A DNA stretch of 64,000 bases from Sphingosinicella sp. LHD-64 (GTDB lineage: Bacteria; Pseudomonadota; Alphaproteobacteria; Sphingomonadales; Sphingomonadaceae): the NCBI RefSeq assembly GCF_031157375.1, contig NZ_JAVIFV010000004.1, positions 310,001 through 374,000 on the forward strand, read 5' to 3'. How positions within the stretch are numbered: the first letter of the stretch is position 1; every line of letters begins with the position of its first letter. Under the pieces are notes generated by a model. That model had not been told where the DNA came from and did no database searches. It worked only from the letters and a program-made list of their open reading frames with translations. Below are positions 34,304 to 41,679 of this stretch, in pieces. A program made the position numbers and the translations under genes.

Positions 34304-34349
34304 TTGGTACCGGCATTCGCAGGTTCGAATCCTGCCGCCCCAGCCAAGT
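34304..34349 (+). repeat. att-like direct repeat, right copy (tRNA-Gln 3' fragment)
   Basis: Identical over 46 bp to 3486-3531: anticodon TTG, the 3' half of the anticodon arm, variable loop, T arm, acceptor strand, CCA and AGT. No 5' half of a tRNA precedes it, so it cannot make a functional tRNA. This is the expected leftover of integration at tRNA-Gln. Confidence 0.9.
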
Positions 34350-34385
34350 ATGTTCCAGAGACATGCTCGGTCGTGTTCGCAGTCC

Positions 34386-35135
34386 CTAACGTGGCTGTGC
34401 GGGCGGCTCGGTCTGGAGATCGGACCAGGCGACGACCCGCCCGACGCGGCGGGGGTAGAGTTCGGCGAGGCGGGTGGCGAACTCGCCGTCGAGCTCGGCG
34501 ACCAGGGTGGCTGCGCCGGCGGCGTCCCGGCTCTCGATGCAGGCGAGCAGGGTGCGCATCCGCGCGATCAGCGAGGCGCGGTAGCGTTCGTTGGGGATGA
34601 AGCCGCCACTGTCGATCAGCATGCGCAGCGCCGGCCAGAGCATGGCCATCAGCGCGTTGCCGGTCGCGTCGGCGACCTTGGTCCAGAAGGCGCGATAGGC
34701 CGGGCCGAAGCGTTGTGGATCGGCGATAGCGGCCTCGGCCTCGGCGAGCAGCGTCCCGAGCTCGGCGATCGCGGCCTCGCTCGCATTCCGCGCCGCCGCT
34801 TCGGCCATGCTCGGCTCGATCGCAGCGCGCGCGGCCATCACCGTCGAGAGCGGAGCGCCGGCGAACTGCAGCAGCAGCGCGAAGGTCGAGGCGAGATGCG
34901 GCCAGTCCGGCTTCTGTACGATCGCGCCGCCGCCCGGCCCGGCGCGGACCTTCACGACGCCCTGGAATTCGAGGAAGCGCAGCGCCTCGCGAAACGTGGC
35001 GCGCGAGACGCCGTGGCGGGCGAGCGCATCGGCTTCGGAGAGATAGCGGTCGCCGGGCTTCAGGCCCTCGTCGTAGATCGTCTGCACGATCTCCTGCGCG
35101 ACCCGCGCAGCCGCTTTTTCCTTGCCTCGGGCCAC
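34386..35135 (-). CDS. FadR-type GntR-family transcriptional regulator
   Basis: 249 residues from a GTG at 35135. The N-terminal winged helix (about 8-75) contains IVQTIYDEGLKPGDRYLSEADALARHGVSRATFREALRFLEFQGVV, and the C-terminal FCD-like all-helical ligand domain (about 100-225) includes AARAAIEPSMAEAAA and ARMRTLLACIESRD. It is the last gene of a minus-strand unit with the UGSC-family gene 43 bp upstream. A perfect 16-bp palindrome with a GTATAC core (37379-37394), which fits operators of this subfamily, precedes the first gene of the unit. Autoregulation by this protein in response to a pathway acid or CoA ester is inferred. Confidence 0.88.
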   Translation of the reverse strand: MARGKEKAAARVAQEIVQTIYDEGLKPGDRYLSEADALARHGVSRATFREALRFLEFQGVVKVRAGPGGGAIVQKPDWPHLASTFALLLQFAGAPLSTVMAARAAIEPSMAEAAARNASEAAIAELGTLLAEAEAAIADPQRFGPAYRAFWTKVADATGNALMAMLWPALRMLIDSGGFIPNERYRASLIARMRTLLACIESRDAAGAATLVAELDGEFATRLAELYPRRVGRVVAWSDLQTEPPAQPR

Positions 35136-35178
35136 CCCGATCTCCGCCTTGACGCCGCCCGTCGCGGCCGCCGGTAGC

Positions 35179-36912
35179 CTAGGCCCGATGGACCTTGCGG
35201 GTCACCGAATTTGTGCCGCCGAAGCAATATTGGCTGCGGCCGGCGGCGGCGCCGACGACGAAGATCTCGAACGATTCCGGATTGGGCATCACGTTGACCA
35301 GCGTCTCCGGGGCGTCCTCCAGCCAGGCGAGTTCGGGATGGGCGAAGCGGAAGCCGTCATATTCCTGGTTCAGCATCACCTGGCGGAACGGCAGCTTCGT
35401 GCGCTTGTGCAGCGCCTCGCGAATCTCTTTCGGGCCCCAGCCGGCGTCGGCGAAGCGGGCGGCGTGATCGGGGGCCATCAGGATCAGGTTGCCGAACGTG
35501 CCGTGGAAGGGATAGCCGGCCTCCAGCGGTGCGTTGGTCTTGATCAGCCAGGCGCCGTGCGAGGGCGCGCCGCAGGTGTTGGCGGTGAGCGTCGAGAAGG
35601 TCTCGATCAGCAGCTCCGGATCGGAATTCTTGAAATCGAAGAACTCCGTCATGCCATAGGGCACGTTGACGGTGACGGTGGAGTGCTCCGGCGCGAAGCC
35701 CTGCTGGACCCGCCAGCTCTGCCAAGGCGTCTTCGCCTCGTTCTCGGCGACGCAAGCGGAGAATTTCATCGGCGTGCCGATCGTGTCCATGTCCGAGATG
35801 CCGGGATAGCTGAGCCCGATGTTCATCATCACCAGCCGGAGCGTCCGCCCGATCGCGACATTGACCTGGCTGATCGATCCCGGGCCAAGCGCGCAGATGC
35901 CGCGGTTCATGCCGATCTCGTCGGCGATGTCGCCGGAGACGAGCACGACGGGCGCCTGCGGGCCGGTCGACATCGCCCAGGTCCTGAGGCCGATCGAGGG
36001 ATCGAGCACGCACTCCATCATCGCCATGATCACCGGCATCGCGTCGGGCCGGGCGCCGGCCATCACCGCATTGGCGGCGATCTTGCGCACCGTGCCGACG
36101 CCCATGCCGGGCGCGAACAGGCCGACGACGTCGCCGCCGTCGCGGCCCGAGGCGGCGATCATCGCCTCGACCTTGGCATGGGTCGGCGGCACCAGCGGCA
36201 GGCCGTCGCTCCAGCCGTTGGCGACGAAGCGCGCCTGCATCTCGTCGAACGCCGCCATGAGGTCGGCGCCGAGGAACACGATCTCCGGCGCGCTCTCGCG
36301 GATGATCAGGTCGAACTCGGGCAGCGCCTCGGCGACCTTGCGGTCGACGGTCAGCCCCTCGATCAGGCCGTCGAGCGACTCCGCGACCATCTGCTCGACC
36401 TCTTCCGGCGTCTTGTTGGAGAAGCAGTGGGGGACGATGAGCGGCACCGCCTCGGGCACCCCGAAGGTCTTGGTCGAGAAGCGCGAATCCTCGTCGAAGA
36501 TCGCCGCGGTGTAGCCGACCGCGGGGACGCCGCGCCGCTCCAGCTCGCACAGGTCGCGCATCAGCCAGGAGGTGCAGCTGCCGCAATCGGCGCTGGTGCA
36601 GATGGCGGCATCGACCTCCTGTGCCAGCCGGTCGAGCTGGTCCGGCGAGAGGTAGCGGTTGGTGCCGCCGAGCTCGCCGGTCACGTCGACGAAGCTGAGG
36701 CCGGTGAAGCGCTCCGAAAGCCATCGGCGCGCCGCGTCGAGCGCGGCCGGGCCATTCTGCTTGCCGTTCCAGTAGAGCGCGATCCGCTTGCCGTTGAGGT
36801 CGGTGAGGCGCAGCGCGGGGGGGTGGCGCAGCGACGGATCGAGGTCGATCTGCGATTCCGCGACCGGATTGACGATTGTCAGGCGCGTGCCGACCGTGGC
36901 GGGATTGTTCAT
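35179..36912 (-). CDS. UGSC-family protein, Cys form (CGSC)
   Basis: 577 residues from the ATG at 36912, chosen because AGGAGAG lies 5 nt upstream; an ATG at 36951 is also in frame. Near residue 105 the motif ADCGSCTSW carries CGSC, matching the UGSC motif of selenoprotein-type members of this family with Cys in place of selenocysteine (codon TGC at 36583-36585). The C-terminal part (about 230-575) contains the Gly/Met-rich segments GMGVGTVRKIAANAVMAGA and MNRGICALGPGSI. No signal peptide is seen. The biochemical role of the family is uncertain; a thiol-redox or isomerase-like function is only a guess. It lies between a NifU-like gene and the FadR-type regulator. Confidence 0.8.
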   Translation of the reverse strand: MNNPATVGTRLTIVNPVAESQIDLDPSLRHPPALRLTDLNGKRIALYWNGKQNGPAALDAARRWLSERFTGLSFVDVTGELGGTNRYLSPDQLDRLAQEVDAAICTSADCGSCTSWLMRDLCELERRGVPAVGYTAAIFDEDSRFSTKTFGVPEAVPLIVPHCFSNKTPEEVEQMVAESLDGLIEGLTVDRKVAEALPEFDLIIRESAPEIVFLGADLMAAFDEMQARFVANGWSDGLPLVPPTHAKVEAMIAASGRDGGDVVGLFAPGMGVGTVRKIAANAVMAGARPDAMPVIMAMMECVLDPSIGLRTWAMSTGPQAPVVLVSGDIADEIGMNRGICALGPGSISQVNVAIGRTLRLVMMNIGLSYPGISDMDTIGTPMKFSACVAENEAKTPWQSWRVQQGFAPEHSTVTVNVPYGMTEFFDFKNSDPELLIETFSTLTANTCGAPSHGAWLIKTNAPLEAGYPFHGTFGNLILMAPDHAARFADAGWGPKEIREALHKRTKLPFRQVMLNQEYDGFRFAHPELAWLEDAPETLVNVMPNPESFEIFVVGAAAGRSQYCFGGTNSVTRKVHRA

Positions 36913-36961
36913 GAGGCTCTCCTGTCTCGCGCCGTTTCGGTGAGGCGCCATTATTTCCCGT

Positions 36962-37111
36962 TCATCCTGAGTAGGGACTGAGCTTGGCGAAGCATGTCCT
37001 GAGCGACGCCGCAGGCGGCGTCGAAGGGGCCCGTATCGAAGGACCAGTTGCAGAGGGCCGTGCGTCCTTCGATACGCCGCTTCGACGTCGCTCAGCGGCT
37101 ACTCAGGATGA
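36962..37111. repeat. intergenic palindromic repeat element
   Basis: Two nested inverted repeats: TCATCCTGAGTAG (36962-36974) with CTACTCAGGATGA (37099-37111), and GTATCGAAGGAC (37033-37044) with GTCCTTCGATAC (37064-37075). The whole unit can fold into a long hairpin. It separates the NifU-like gene from the UGSC gene and may modulate the transcript. Similar elements are common between genes of sphingomonads, from general knowledge. Confidence 0.75.
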
Positions 37112-37121
37112 GCGAAGATCA

Positions 37122-37373
37122 TTATTCACGTTCGTCTCGCGCCAGCCGCACCACCACCGCCGTTCCCGGCGCGCGGCGCGACAGCCATTCGGACATCATC
37201 TCCTGCAACTCGACATGCGGCAGCACGCAGGCGCCGTCCGCGCAGTCCGGATCGTGCCCGGGCGCATAGCCGAGCTCGATCCGATTCTCCGCCTCCGACA
37301 AAAGGGTGAGCCGTCCCCCTTCGGCACGCACGATCCTGGCGAAGCTGTCGATCAGCTGGGCGGCAACGGTCAT
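37122..37373 (-). CDS. small NifU-like protein, 83 aa
   Basis: A short cytoplasmic protein. The pattern VRAEGGRLTLLSEAEN, then DPDCADGACVLPHVELQEMM and SEWLSRRAPGT resembles the C-terminal NifU/Nfu domain, which carries an iron-sulfur cluster on a CxxC; here the two Cys are in a DCADGAC spacing (four residues apart), so metal binding is uncertain. It is the first gene of the minus-strand unit that includes the UGSC gene. No good Shine-Dalgarno site is seen; an operator palindrome occupies that position, which suggests a very short or absent leader. Assignment is tentative. Confidence 0.55.
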   Translation of the reverse strand: MTVAAQLIDSFARIVRAEGGRLTLLSEAENRIELGYAPGHDPDCADGACVLPHVELQEMMSEWLSRRAPGTAVVVRLARDERE

Positions 37374-37378
37374 GAGAT

Positions 37379-37408
37379 AACTAGTATACTAGTTTTGGAA
37401 AGAGTCAA
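37379..37408 (-). promoter_or_regulatory. palindromic operator with -35-like box
   Basis: AACTAGTATACTAGTT (37379-37394) is a perfect 16-bp palindrome beginning 5 bp upstream of the NifU-like start codon. A TTGACT hexamer lies at 37403-37408 on the minus strand. The GTATAC core fits the operator type of FadR-subfamily GntR repressors, and such a regulator is encoded at the end of this unit. Confidence 0.65.
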
Positions 37409-37453
37409 TCTTTGGGACCGATAAGAGGCCGCCTGCTTCGATTCCGGTTGGAT

Positions 37454-37482
37454 TTGACACACTCATATCCCGTCGGTTATGG
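37454..37482 (+). promoter_or_regulatory. candidate promoter of the ArsR unit
   Basis: TTGACA (37454-37459) and TTATGG (37477-37482) are separated by 17 bp, about 35 bp before the ArsR start. Related short motifs (TTATGGG, CCATAGC, GTTATAGG) follow toward the start codon and could be repressor half-sites. Confidence 0.5.
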
Positions 37483-37515
37483 GTCAGATCCATAGCTCGC
37501 GAGTTATAGGTTGCG

Positions 37516-37839
37516 ATGCCCGACGCCCACGACCTGCTGTTCCGGACGCTCGCCGATCCCACCCGGCGGGCGATCTTCGAGCGATTGTGCCAAGCCGGGG
37601 AGCAGACGGTGGGGGCGCTGACGGCGGGGGCCGGGATCTCGCAGCCGGCGGTGTCGAAGCATCTCGGCGTATTGAAGCGCGCGGGCCTGGTGCGCGGGCG
37701 CCAAGCGGGTCGCGAGACGCATTACAGCGCGCGGGCCGGCGCGCTGGCGCCGCTGATCGACTGGACGCGCCAGATGGCCGGCTTCTGGGAAGCGCGGTTC
37801 GACGATCTCGAGGACTTGCTGAGGAGGATGGATCAATGA
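37516..37839 (+). CDS. ArsR-family transcriptional regulator
   Basis: 107 residues, essentially one winged helix-turn-helix domain: LADPTRRAIFERLCQAGEQTVGAL followed by GISQPAVSKHLGVLKRAGLVRGRQAGRE. No cysteine pair of the metal-sensing type is present, so this belongs to the group usually found beside SRPBCC proteins rather than metal resistance. The stop overlaps the next ATG by 4 bp, which makes coexpression with the AHSA1-type gene nearly certain. It probably represses its own operon from the upstream -35/-10 region. Confidence 0.92.
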   Translation: MPDAHDLLFRTLADPTRRAIFERLCQAGEQTVGALTAGAGISQPAVSKHLGVLKRAGLVRGRQAGRETHYSARAGALAPLIDWTRQMAGFWEARFDDLEDLLRRMDQ

Positions 37840-38264
37840 CAGGCCTTGCGGGCGAGACACGCTCGATCACCGTCGAGCGGGAAATGCCCTTTCCGCCGGA
37901 GAAAATCTGGCGCGCGCTTACCCAGCCCCATCTGGTCGCGGAGTGGCTGATGAAGAATGATATCGACGCGACCGTGGGGCAGCGGTTCAGCTTCAGCAGC
38001 GATTGGGGCGGCGTGGATTGCGAGATGCTCGCCGTCGAGCCGCACGAGCGGCTGTCCTACAGCTGGAACTATGCGCATGAGGACCCGGCCTACGCGCTGG
38101 AGAGCGTGGTGACCTTCACGCTCGTGCTCACGGCGACGGGGACGCTGCTGCGCATGGAGCAGGTGGGCTTCCGGCCCGACCAGAAGCAGGCATTCCACGG
38201 CGCCAAGGCCGGGTGGCGCGAGCATCTCGCGAACCTAGAGAAGGTCGTGGCGGGTCTGGGCTGA
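37836..38264 (+). CDS. AHSA1/SRPBCC-domain protein
   Basis: 142 residues. The Bet v1-like fold is recognisable from SITVEREMPFPPEKIWRALTQPHLVAEWLM at the start, then FSSDWGGVDCEMLAVEPHERLSYSW and the GWREHLANLEKVVAGL end typical of the Activator of Hsp90 ATPase homologue 1-like group. These single-domain proteins bind hydrophobic ligands; their substrate is not evident here. ATGA overlap with the ArsR gene makes the usual ArsR-SRPBCC pair. A role in small-molecule or stress response is inferred from that pairing only. Confidence 0.88.
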   Translation: MTGLAGETRSITVEREMPFPPEKIWRALTQPHLVAEWLMKNDIDATVGQRFSFSSDWGGVDCEMLAVEPHERLSYSWNYAHEDPAYALESVVTFTLVLTATGTLLRMEQVGFRPDQKQAFHGAKAGWREHLANLEKVVAGLG

Positions 38265-38345
38265 GACGCCACCGCACGACACCAAGCCACCTCGACAAGC
38301 CGATGGCGGCGTGCAGCATGTCCACCGACACGAAGGGAGATGATG

Positions 38346-38711
38346 ATGAACATTCTCTTGTGGGTCCTTCAAATCCTTCTCGCTCTCCACACCGCGGTGG
38401 GCGCCGTGTGGAAGGTCTCCAATTCCGAGCAAACGGTGCCGTCCCTGAACGCGATTCCGCACGGCGTCTGGCTGGGGATGAGCGCCTTCGAGCTGCTGTG
38501 CAGCCTAGCCCTCATCCTCCCGCTATTCAGCAAGCCGCTGGCTATCCTGGCGCCGATCGCCGCGGTCTGCATCGCCGCGGAAATGCTGATCTTCTGCGCC
38601 CTGCATCTGCGTTCCGGCGACGGGACCTATGGCCCGATGATCTATTGGCTCGTCGTGGCGGCCGTCTGCGCGTTTATTGCCTACGGACGGTTCGTGCTAA
38701 GGCCGCTCTAG
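38346..38711 (+). CDS. DoxX-like small membrane protein
   Basis: 121 residues with four predicted membrane helices: LLWVLQILLALHTAVGAVWK, FELLCSLALILPLF, LAILAPIAAVCIAAEMLIFCALHL and YWLVVAAVCAFIAYG. The order and the short loops fit the DoxX/DoxD-like family. Three ATGs occur in tandem (38340, 38343, 38346); the third is chosen because AAGGGAG then has a 6-nt spacing. It is in the ArsR unit, 80 bp after the SRPBCC gene. Function of these proteins is mostly unknown, perhaps linked to redox metabolism. Confidence 0.75.
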   Translation: MNILLWVLQILLALHTAVGAVWKVSNSEQTVPSLNAIPHGVWLGMSAFELLCSLALILPLFSKPLAILAPIAAVCIAAEMLIFCALHLRSGDGTYGPMIYWLVVAAVCAFIAYGRFVLRPL

Positions 38712-38769
38712 CTCCGGCAGGCCGCGATCCCGGCCAACGATCGGAGCGCAGAACACAAGGAGGGCGCGC

Positions 38770-39000
38770 ATGAACTGGAACGTCTGGATACGGCAGTTTC
38801 ACCGCTGGATGGCCGTGGCCTTCACCCTGGGCTTCATCGTCAACCTCGCCGTCGCGATGCAAGGTACGCAGCCGGCCTTCTGGGTCTATCTGCTGGTGCT
38901 GATCCCGCTCTTCCTGCTGCTGCCGACGGGCCTTTACATGTTCGTGCTCCCCTACACCGTCAAATGGCGCAAGGCGCAACGCGCGGGCGTGCCGGAGTGA
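38770..39000 (+). CDS. small inner-membrane protein, 76 aa
   Basis: Two hydrophobic segments are visible: about residues 13-31 (RWMAVAFTLGFIVNLAVAM) and 37-60 (FWVYLLVLIPLFLLLPTGLYMF), with a basic C-terminal tail (KWRKAQR). A GGAGG site lies 8 nt ahead of the ATG. No family is identified. It is the fourth gene of the ArsR unit and is followed after 4 bp by a DUF1801 gene, so coexpression is likely. Confidence 0.65.
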   Translation: MNWNVWIRQFHRWMAVAFTLGFIVNLAVAMQGTQPAFWVYLLVLIPLFLLLPTGLYMFVLPYTVKWRKAQRAGVPE

Positions 39001-39004
39001 GTAT

Positions 39005-39448
39005 ATGAAGTCCAAGAAACCTCTGCCCAAGCCGGCCGACGGGAAGCCGGTGCTGCTCTCGGGTGGCAATCCGCAGATTCCGAAGGGCTATGGCGACGCG
39101 CCGGTGCAGGCCTATATCGCCGCGATGCCGGGCTGGAAGAGCGCGGTCGGGCGGCGGATCGATGCGGTCATCGAACGCACCGTCCCGGCCGTGCGCAAGG
39201 CGGTCAAGTGGAACTCGCCGCTCTACGGCGCACCGGACGACGAGGGCTGGTTCCTGAGCTATCACTGCTTCGACCGCTACATCAAAGTGGCGTTCCATCG
39301 CGGCGCATCGCTCGAGCCGGTGCCGCCGGTCGGGTCCAAGCACAAGGACATTCGCTACTACCATATCCAGGAGGATGAGGGGATCGACGAGGACCGGTTC
39401 GCCGATTGGGTGAAGCAGGCCAGCCAACTGCCAGGGGAAAAGATGTGA
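39005..39448 (+). CDS. DUF1801-domain protein (first copy)
   Basis: 147 residues. The YdhG-like core shows as VQAYIAAMPGWKSAVGRRIDAVIERTVPAVRKAVKWNSPLYG, then FLSYHCFDRYIKVAFHRGASL, the usual strand pattern of this family. Cytoplasmic, function unknown; relatives are often found beside regulators and stress proteins. It overlaps by 4 bp the second DUF1801 gene, whose GTG start is embedded in its stop. The two are divergent in sequence, so this is not a simple recent duplication. Confidence 0.85.
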   Translation: MKSKKPLPKPADGKPVLLSGGNPQIPKGYGDAPVQAYIAAMPGWKSAVGRRIDAVIERTVPAVRKAVKWNSPLYGAPDDEGWFLSYHCFDRYIKVAFHRGASLEPVPPVGSKHKDIRYYHIQEDEGIDEDRFADWVKQASQLPGEKM

Positions 39449-39843
39449 CGGAGACAGCCTCGGACCTCATTGATGCAAAGATCGCGGCGCTGGGCGGCTG
39501 GCGGGGTGAGACGCTGGCGCGGCTGCGCGCGGCGATCCGGGCGGCCGATCCCGACGTCGTCGAAGAGGTAAAGTGGCGCAAGCCCTCCAACCCGTCAGGG
39601 GTACCGGTGTGGGAGCATGACGGCATGATCTGCACCGGCGAGATCTACAAGGACAAGGTCAAGCTGACCTTCGCGAACGGCGCCCGGCTCGACGACCCCA
39701 AGGGCCTGTTCAACTCCAGCCTGGACGGCAACACGCGCCGCGCGATCGACGTCCGCGAAGGCGAGACGGTGGACGAGGCGGCGCTCAAGGCGTTGGTGCG
39801 CGGCGCCGTCGCGGTGAATTTGGCGAGCGCGCGAAAGGAATAG
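39445..39843 (+). CDS. DUF1801-domain protein (second copy)
   Basis: 132 residues from the GTG at 39445 (GTGA overlap with the previous stop, AGGGGAAA upstream). An ATG 39 bp earlier (39406) is in frame but lies inside the first copy and is less likely. Typical family segments are LARLRAAIRAADPDVVEEVKWRKPSNP, VWEHDGMICTGEIYKDKVKLTFANGA and LFNSSLDGNTRRAIDVREGE. It ends the ArsR unit, just before an intergenic repeat unit at 39859. No specific activity is known. Confidence 0.82.
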   Translation: MTETASDLIDAKIAALGGWRGETLARLRAAIRAADPDVVEEVKWRKPSNPSGVPVWEHDGMICTGEIYKDKVKLTFANGARLDDPKGLFNSSLDGNTRRAIDVREGETVDEAALKALVRGAVAVNLASARKE

Positions 39844-39858
39844 TCGCCCGGCACTTCC

Positions 39859-39888
39859 CGTCATCGCGAGCGCAGCGAAGCAATCCAG
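39859..39888 (+). repeat. single arm of a dispersed intergenic repeat
   Basis: This 30-bp CGTCATCGCGAGCGCAGCGA...AATCCAG unit closely resembles one arm of the paired repeat at 51667-51750. It lies between the convergent DUF1801 and CoA-transferase genes and has no second arm nearby. Confidence 0.6.
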
Positions 39889-39952
39889 TCGGGCGGAGTC
39901 GGATGTGTCTTAGAATTGGCAACAATCCTCCGCCTTTTTGAATGGCAGTCCA

Positions 39953-41170
39953 TCACCAGATCACGCCGTCCCGGCGCAGCGTGGCAAGTTCATCGTCGCG
40001 AAGACCGAGCGCGCCCTGCAGGATCATGTCGGTATGCTCCCCGAGCAAAGGCGTGTCCGTGCGATCGTCCTCAGGAACGGCCGACATTTTGACCGGATTG
40101 CCGGCGACGAGCACCGGCGCGCCGCCGTCGGGCCGCGGCACCTCGACGAGCATCGAGCGCGCGCGGACATGCGGGTCGTTGGAAACGTCGGCGGCGGTGT
40201 GACAGGGACCAGCGGCAACCCCGGCCTCCGCGAGGGCCGCCGCAGCCTCGGTCTTGCTGAGGCGCGCGGCCCAGGCCTCGACGGCTGGCCGGATCACATC
40301 TTCCGCCCGGTCCTCCCAGTCCCAGGATCCTTCCAGCGCGGGATCGACCAGCCATTCGCTTCGGCCGACCGTCCGCGCGAACCGTTCGAACTGGTGGCGG
40401 CGGACGATGGTGACGATGAACCACCCGTCCTTGGCCTGGAAACCCTTGAACAGGCCTGGCAGGCGGCGGGGCTCGTCCGTCTCCCGGCGCACGCCCATCG
40501 ACCAGTAGTTCGGGATGAGGTCGCAGACGTGGACCACCCCGTCATACATGGCGATGTCGATGAACTGGCCCGCACCCGTCCTCTCGCGGTGGCGCAATGC
40601 TGCGAATATGCCGATCACCGCATTGAGCCCGGCGACCGTGTCCCCCATCCCGCACATCGGCCCGATCACCGGCGGCTCGTGCGGCAGCCGCGCATATTCA
40701 TAGGTGCCGGACATCGCCTCGACCACGCCGGCATAAGCCGGCCAGTCCGCATAGGGGGAAGCGCCGGTTCCGAAGCCCGAGATCGAGGCGTAGATGAGCC
40801 GCGGCGCGACCGCGGACATCTGCTCGTACCCGATCCCGAAGCGGTCGGCCCGCCCCGGCCCGAGATTCTCGCAGGCGACGTCGAAATGCGGCGCGAGGCC
40901 CAGGATCAGGTCCCGGCCGCGGGGGCTGGTGAAATCGATGGCGATGCTGCGCTTGCCGAGCGCGTAGCGCAGAAAGGTCGCGCCGGCCGGCCGCCCGTCG
41001 CGGTCCTTCATCGTCGGAAGCGCGCCGCGGCCGGCCTCGCCCGTGCCGGGCGGCTCGACCCGCACCACCTCCGCGCCGAGACGCGACAGCATCTGCGTGC
41101 CGACCGGAAGCGACTGAAGCTGCTCGAGCGCGAGGATGCGGACCCCGTCCAGCGGACGCGGCGCGCTCAT
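39953..41170 (-). CDS. CaiB/BaiF-family CoA-transferase, catalytic Asp apparently missing
   Basis: 405 residues from the ATG at 41170, whose start overlaps the MaoC stop (ATGA). Family hallmarks are present: LDGVRILALEQLQSLPVGTQMLSRLGAEVVRVEPP at the N terminus, ALGKRSIAIDF, RLIYASISGFG and CGMGDTVAGLNAVIGIFAAL. In functional class III transferases a GYD..QAxSG segment carries the Asp that forms the acyl intermediate. Here the equivalent reads AYAGVVEAMSG, so the Asp is Ala. The protein may bind CoA esters without the classical transfer mechanism. It forms an operon with two hydratase-like genes. Compare the second copy at 56613, which keeps the Asp. Confidence 0.85.
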   Translation of the reverse strand: MSAPRPLDGVRILALEQLQSLPVGTQMLSRLGAEVVRVEPPGTGEAGRGALPTMKDRDGRPAGATFLRYALGKRSIAIDFTSPRGRDLILGLAPHFDVACENLGPGRADRFGIGYEQMSAVAPRLIYASISGFGTGASPYADWPAYAGVVEAMSGTYEYARLPHEPPVIGPMCGMGDTVAGLNAVIGIFAALRHRERTGAGQFIDIAMYDGVVHVCDLIPNYWSMGVRRETDEPRRLPGLFKGFQAKDGWFIVTIVRRHQFERFARTVGRSEWLVDPALEGSWDWEDRAEDVIRPAVEAWAARLSKTEAAAALAEAGVAAGPCHTAADVSNDPHVRARSMLVEVPRPDGGAPVLVAGNPVKMSAVPEDDRTDTPLLGEHTDMILQGALGLRDDELATLRRDGVIW

Positions 41171-41679
41171 GCGACCGGCTCCCGGAGTTCGGCCAGATCC
41201 CACGAGGGCACAGGAAAGTCGGCGCCGCGCAGGCGCCAGGGTTGCGGTCCGCCGGCGCGCGGCAAGGCGATCAGCGCGCGCGATTCGGTGCGGACAATGC
41301 CGTCACCGTCCGTCAGCGCAATCGCGAGCCGCGTCCACCAGCACGCCTCGCCTTCCCGGGCCGCCTCGATCGTGCCGGAGAAGGTGAGGTCGAGCCCCGG
41401 GATGATCGGCCGCCGCATCTGGAAGCCGATCCGCGCGACCCGGCCGGGCGGCCCGCTCCACAAGGTCGCATAGGACGCGATCCAGCCGGCCTGGGTCGGC
41501 GTGTTCATGATGATGTCGGGCAGGCCATAGACTTCGACACATTGCTGGCGGTCGTGATGCTGCGGCCGCCAGTCGCGCGTTGCGATCGCCCCGGCAACGA
41601 TGTGCACCGGGGAGATCACGACGGTGCGGGTCGGCAAGGCGGTTCCGACGATCGGGGGCGTGCCTGCCGGACGCATCAT
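41167..41679 (-). CDS. MaoC-like hot-dog hydratase subunit
   Basis: 170 residues. The hot-dog fold is suggested by SPVHIVAGAIATRDWRPQHHDRQ, where the RDWxxxHHD segment corresponds to the Asp/His region of MaoC hydratases, and by the strand patterns RIGFQMRRPIIPGLDLTFSGTI. The stop overlaps the CoA-transferase start and the start overlaps the gene upstream, so three genes run as one unit. With the N-terminal-type subunit encoded upstream it would form a heterodimeric enoyl-CoA hydratase. The substrate is unknown. Confidence 0.7.
   Translation of the reverse strand: MMRPAGTPPIVGTALPTRTVVISPVHIVAGAIATRDWRPQHHDRQQCVEVYGLPDIIMNTPTQAGWIASYATLWSGPPGRVARIGFQMRRPIIPGLDLTFSGTIEAAREGEACWWTRLAIALTDGDGIVRTESRALIALPRAGGPQPWRLRGADFPVPSWDLAELREPVA

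Larger units (their letters stand above)
3486..34349. mobile_element. candidate tRNA-Gln genomic island (about 30.8 kb)
   Basis: The two 46-bp copies of the tRNA-Gln 3' end delimit this segment. The tRNA gene on the left stays intact and the right copy is only a 3' fragment, as expected after site-specific integration. Inside lie gene fragments, a TetR regulator, two sigma-factor regulatory units and a complete two-partner secretion locus. No integrase, excisionase, transfer or replication gene is recognisable, so the island looks immobilised or was moved by enzymes encoded elsewhere. The att repeat is direct evidence; integration is inference. Confidence 0.75.

Noticed and set aside
36574-36585. 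Possible selenocysteine in the UGSC-family protein
   Set aside because: The codon is TGC, not TGA, so ordinary Cys is encoded and no SECIS element is needed.
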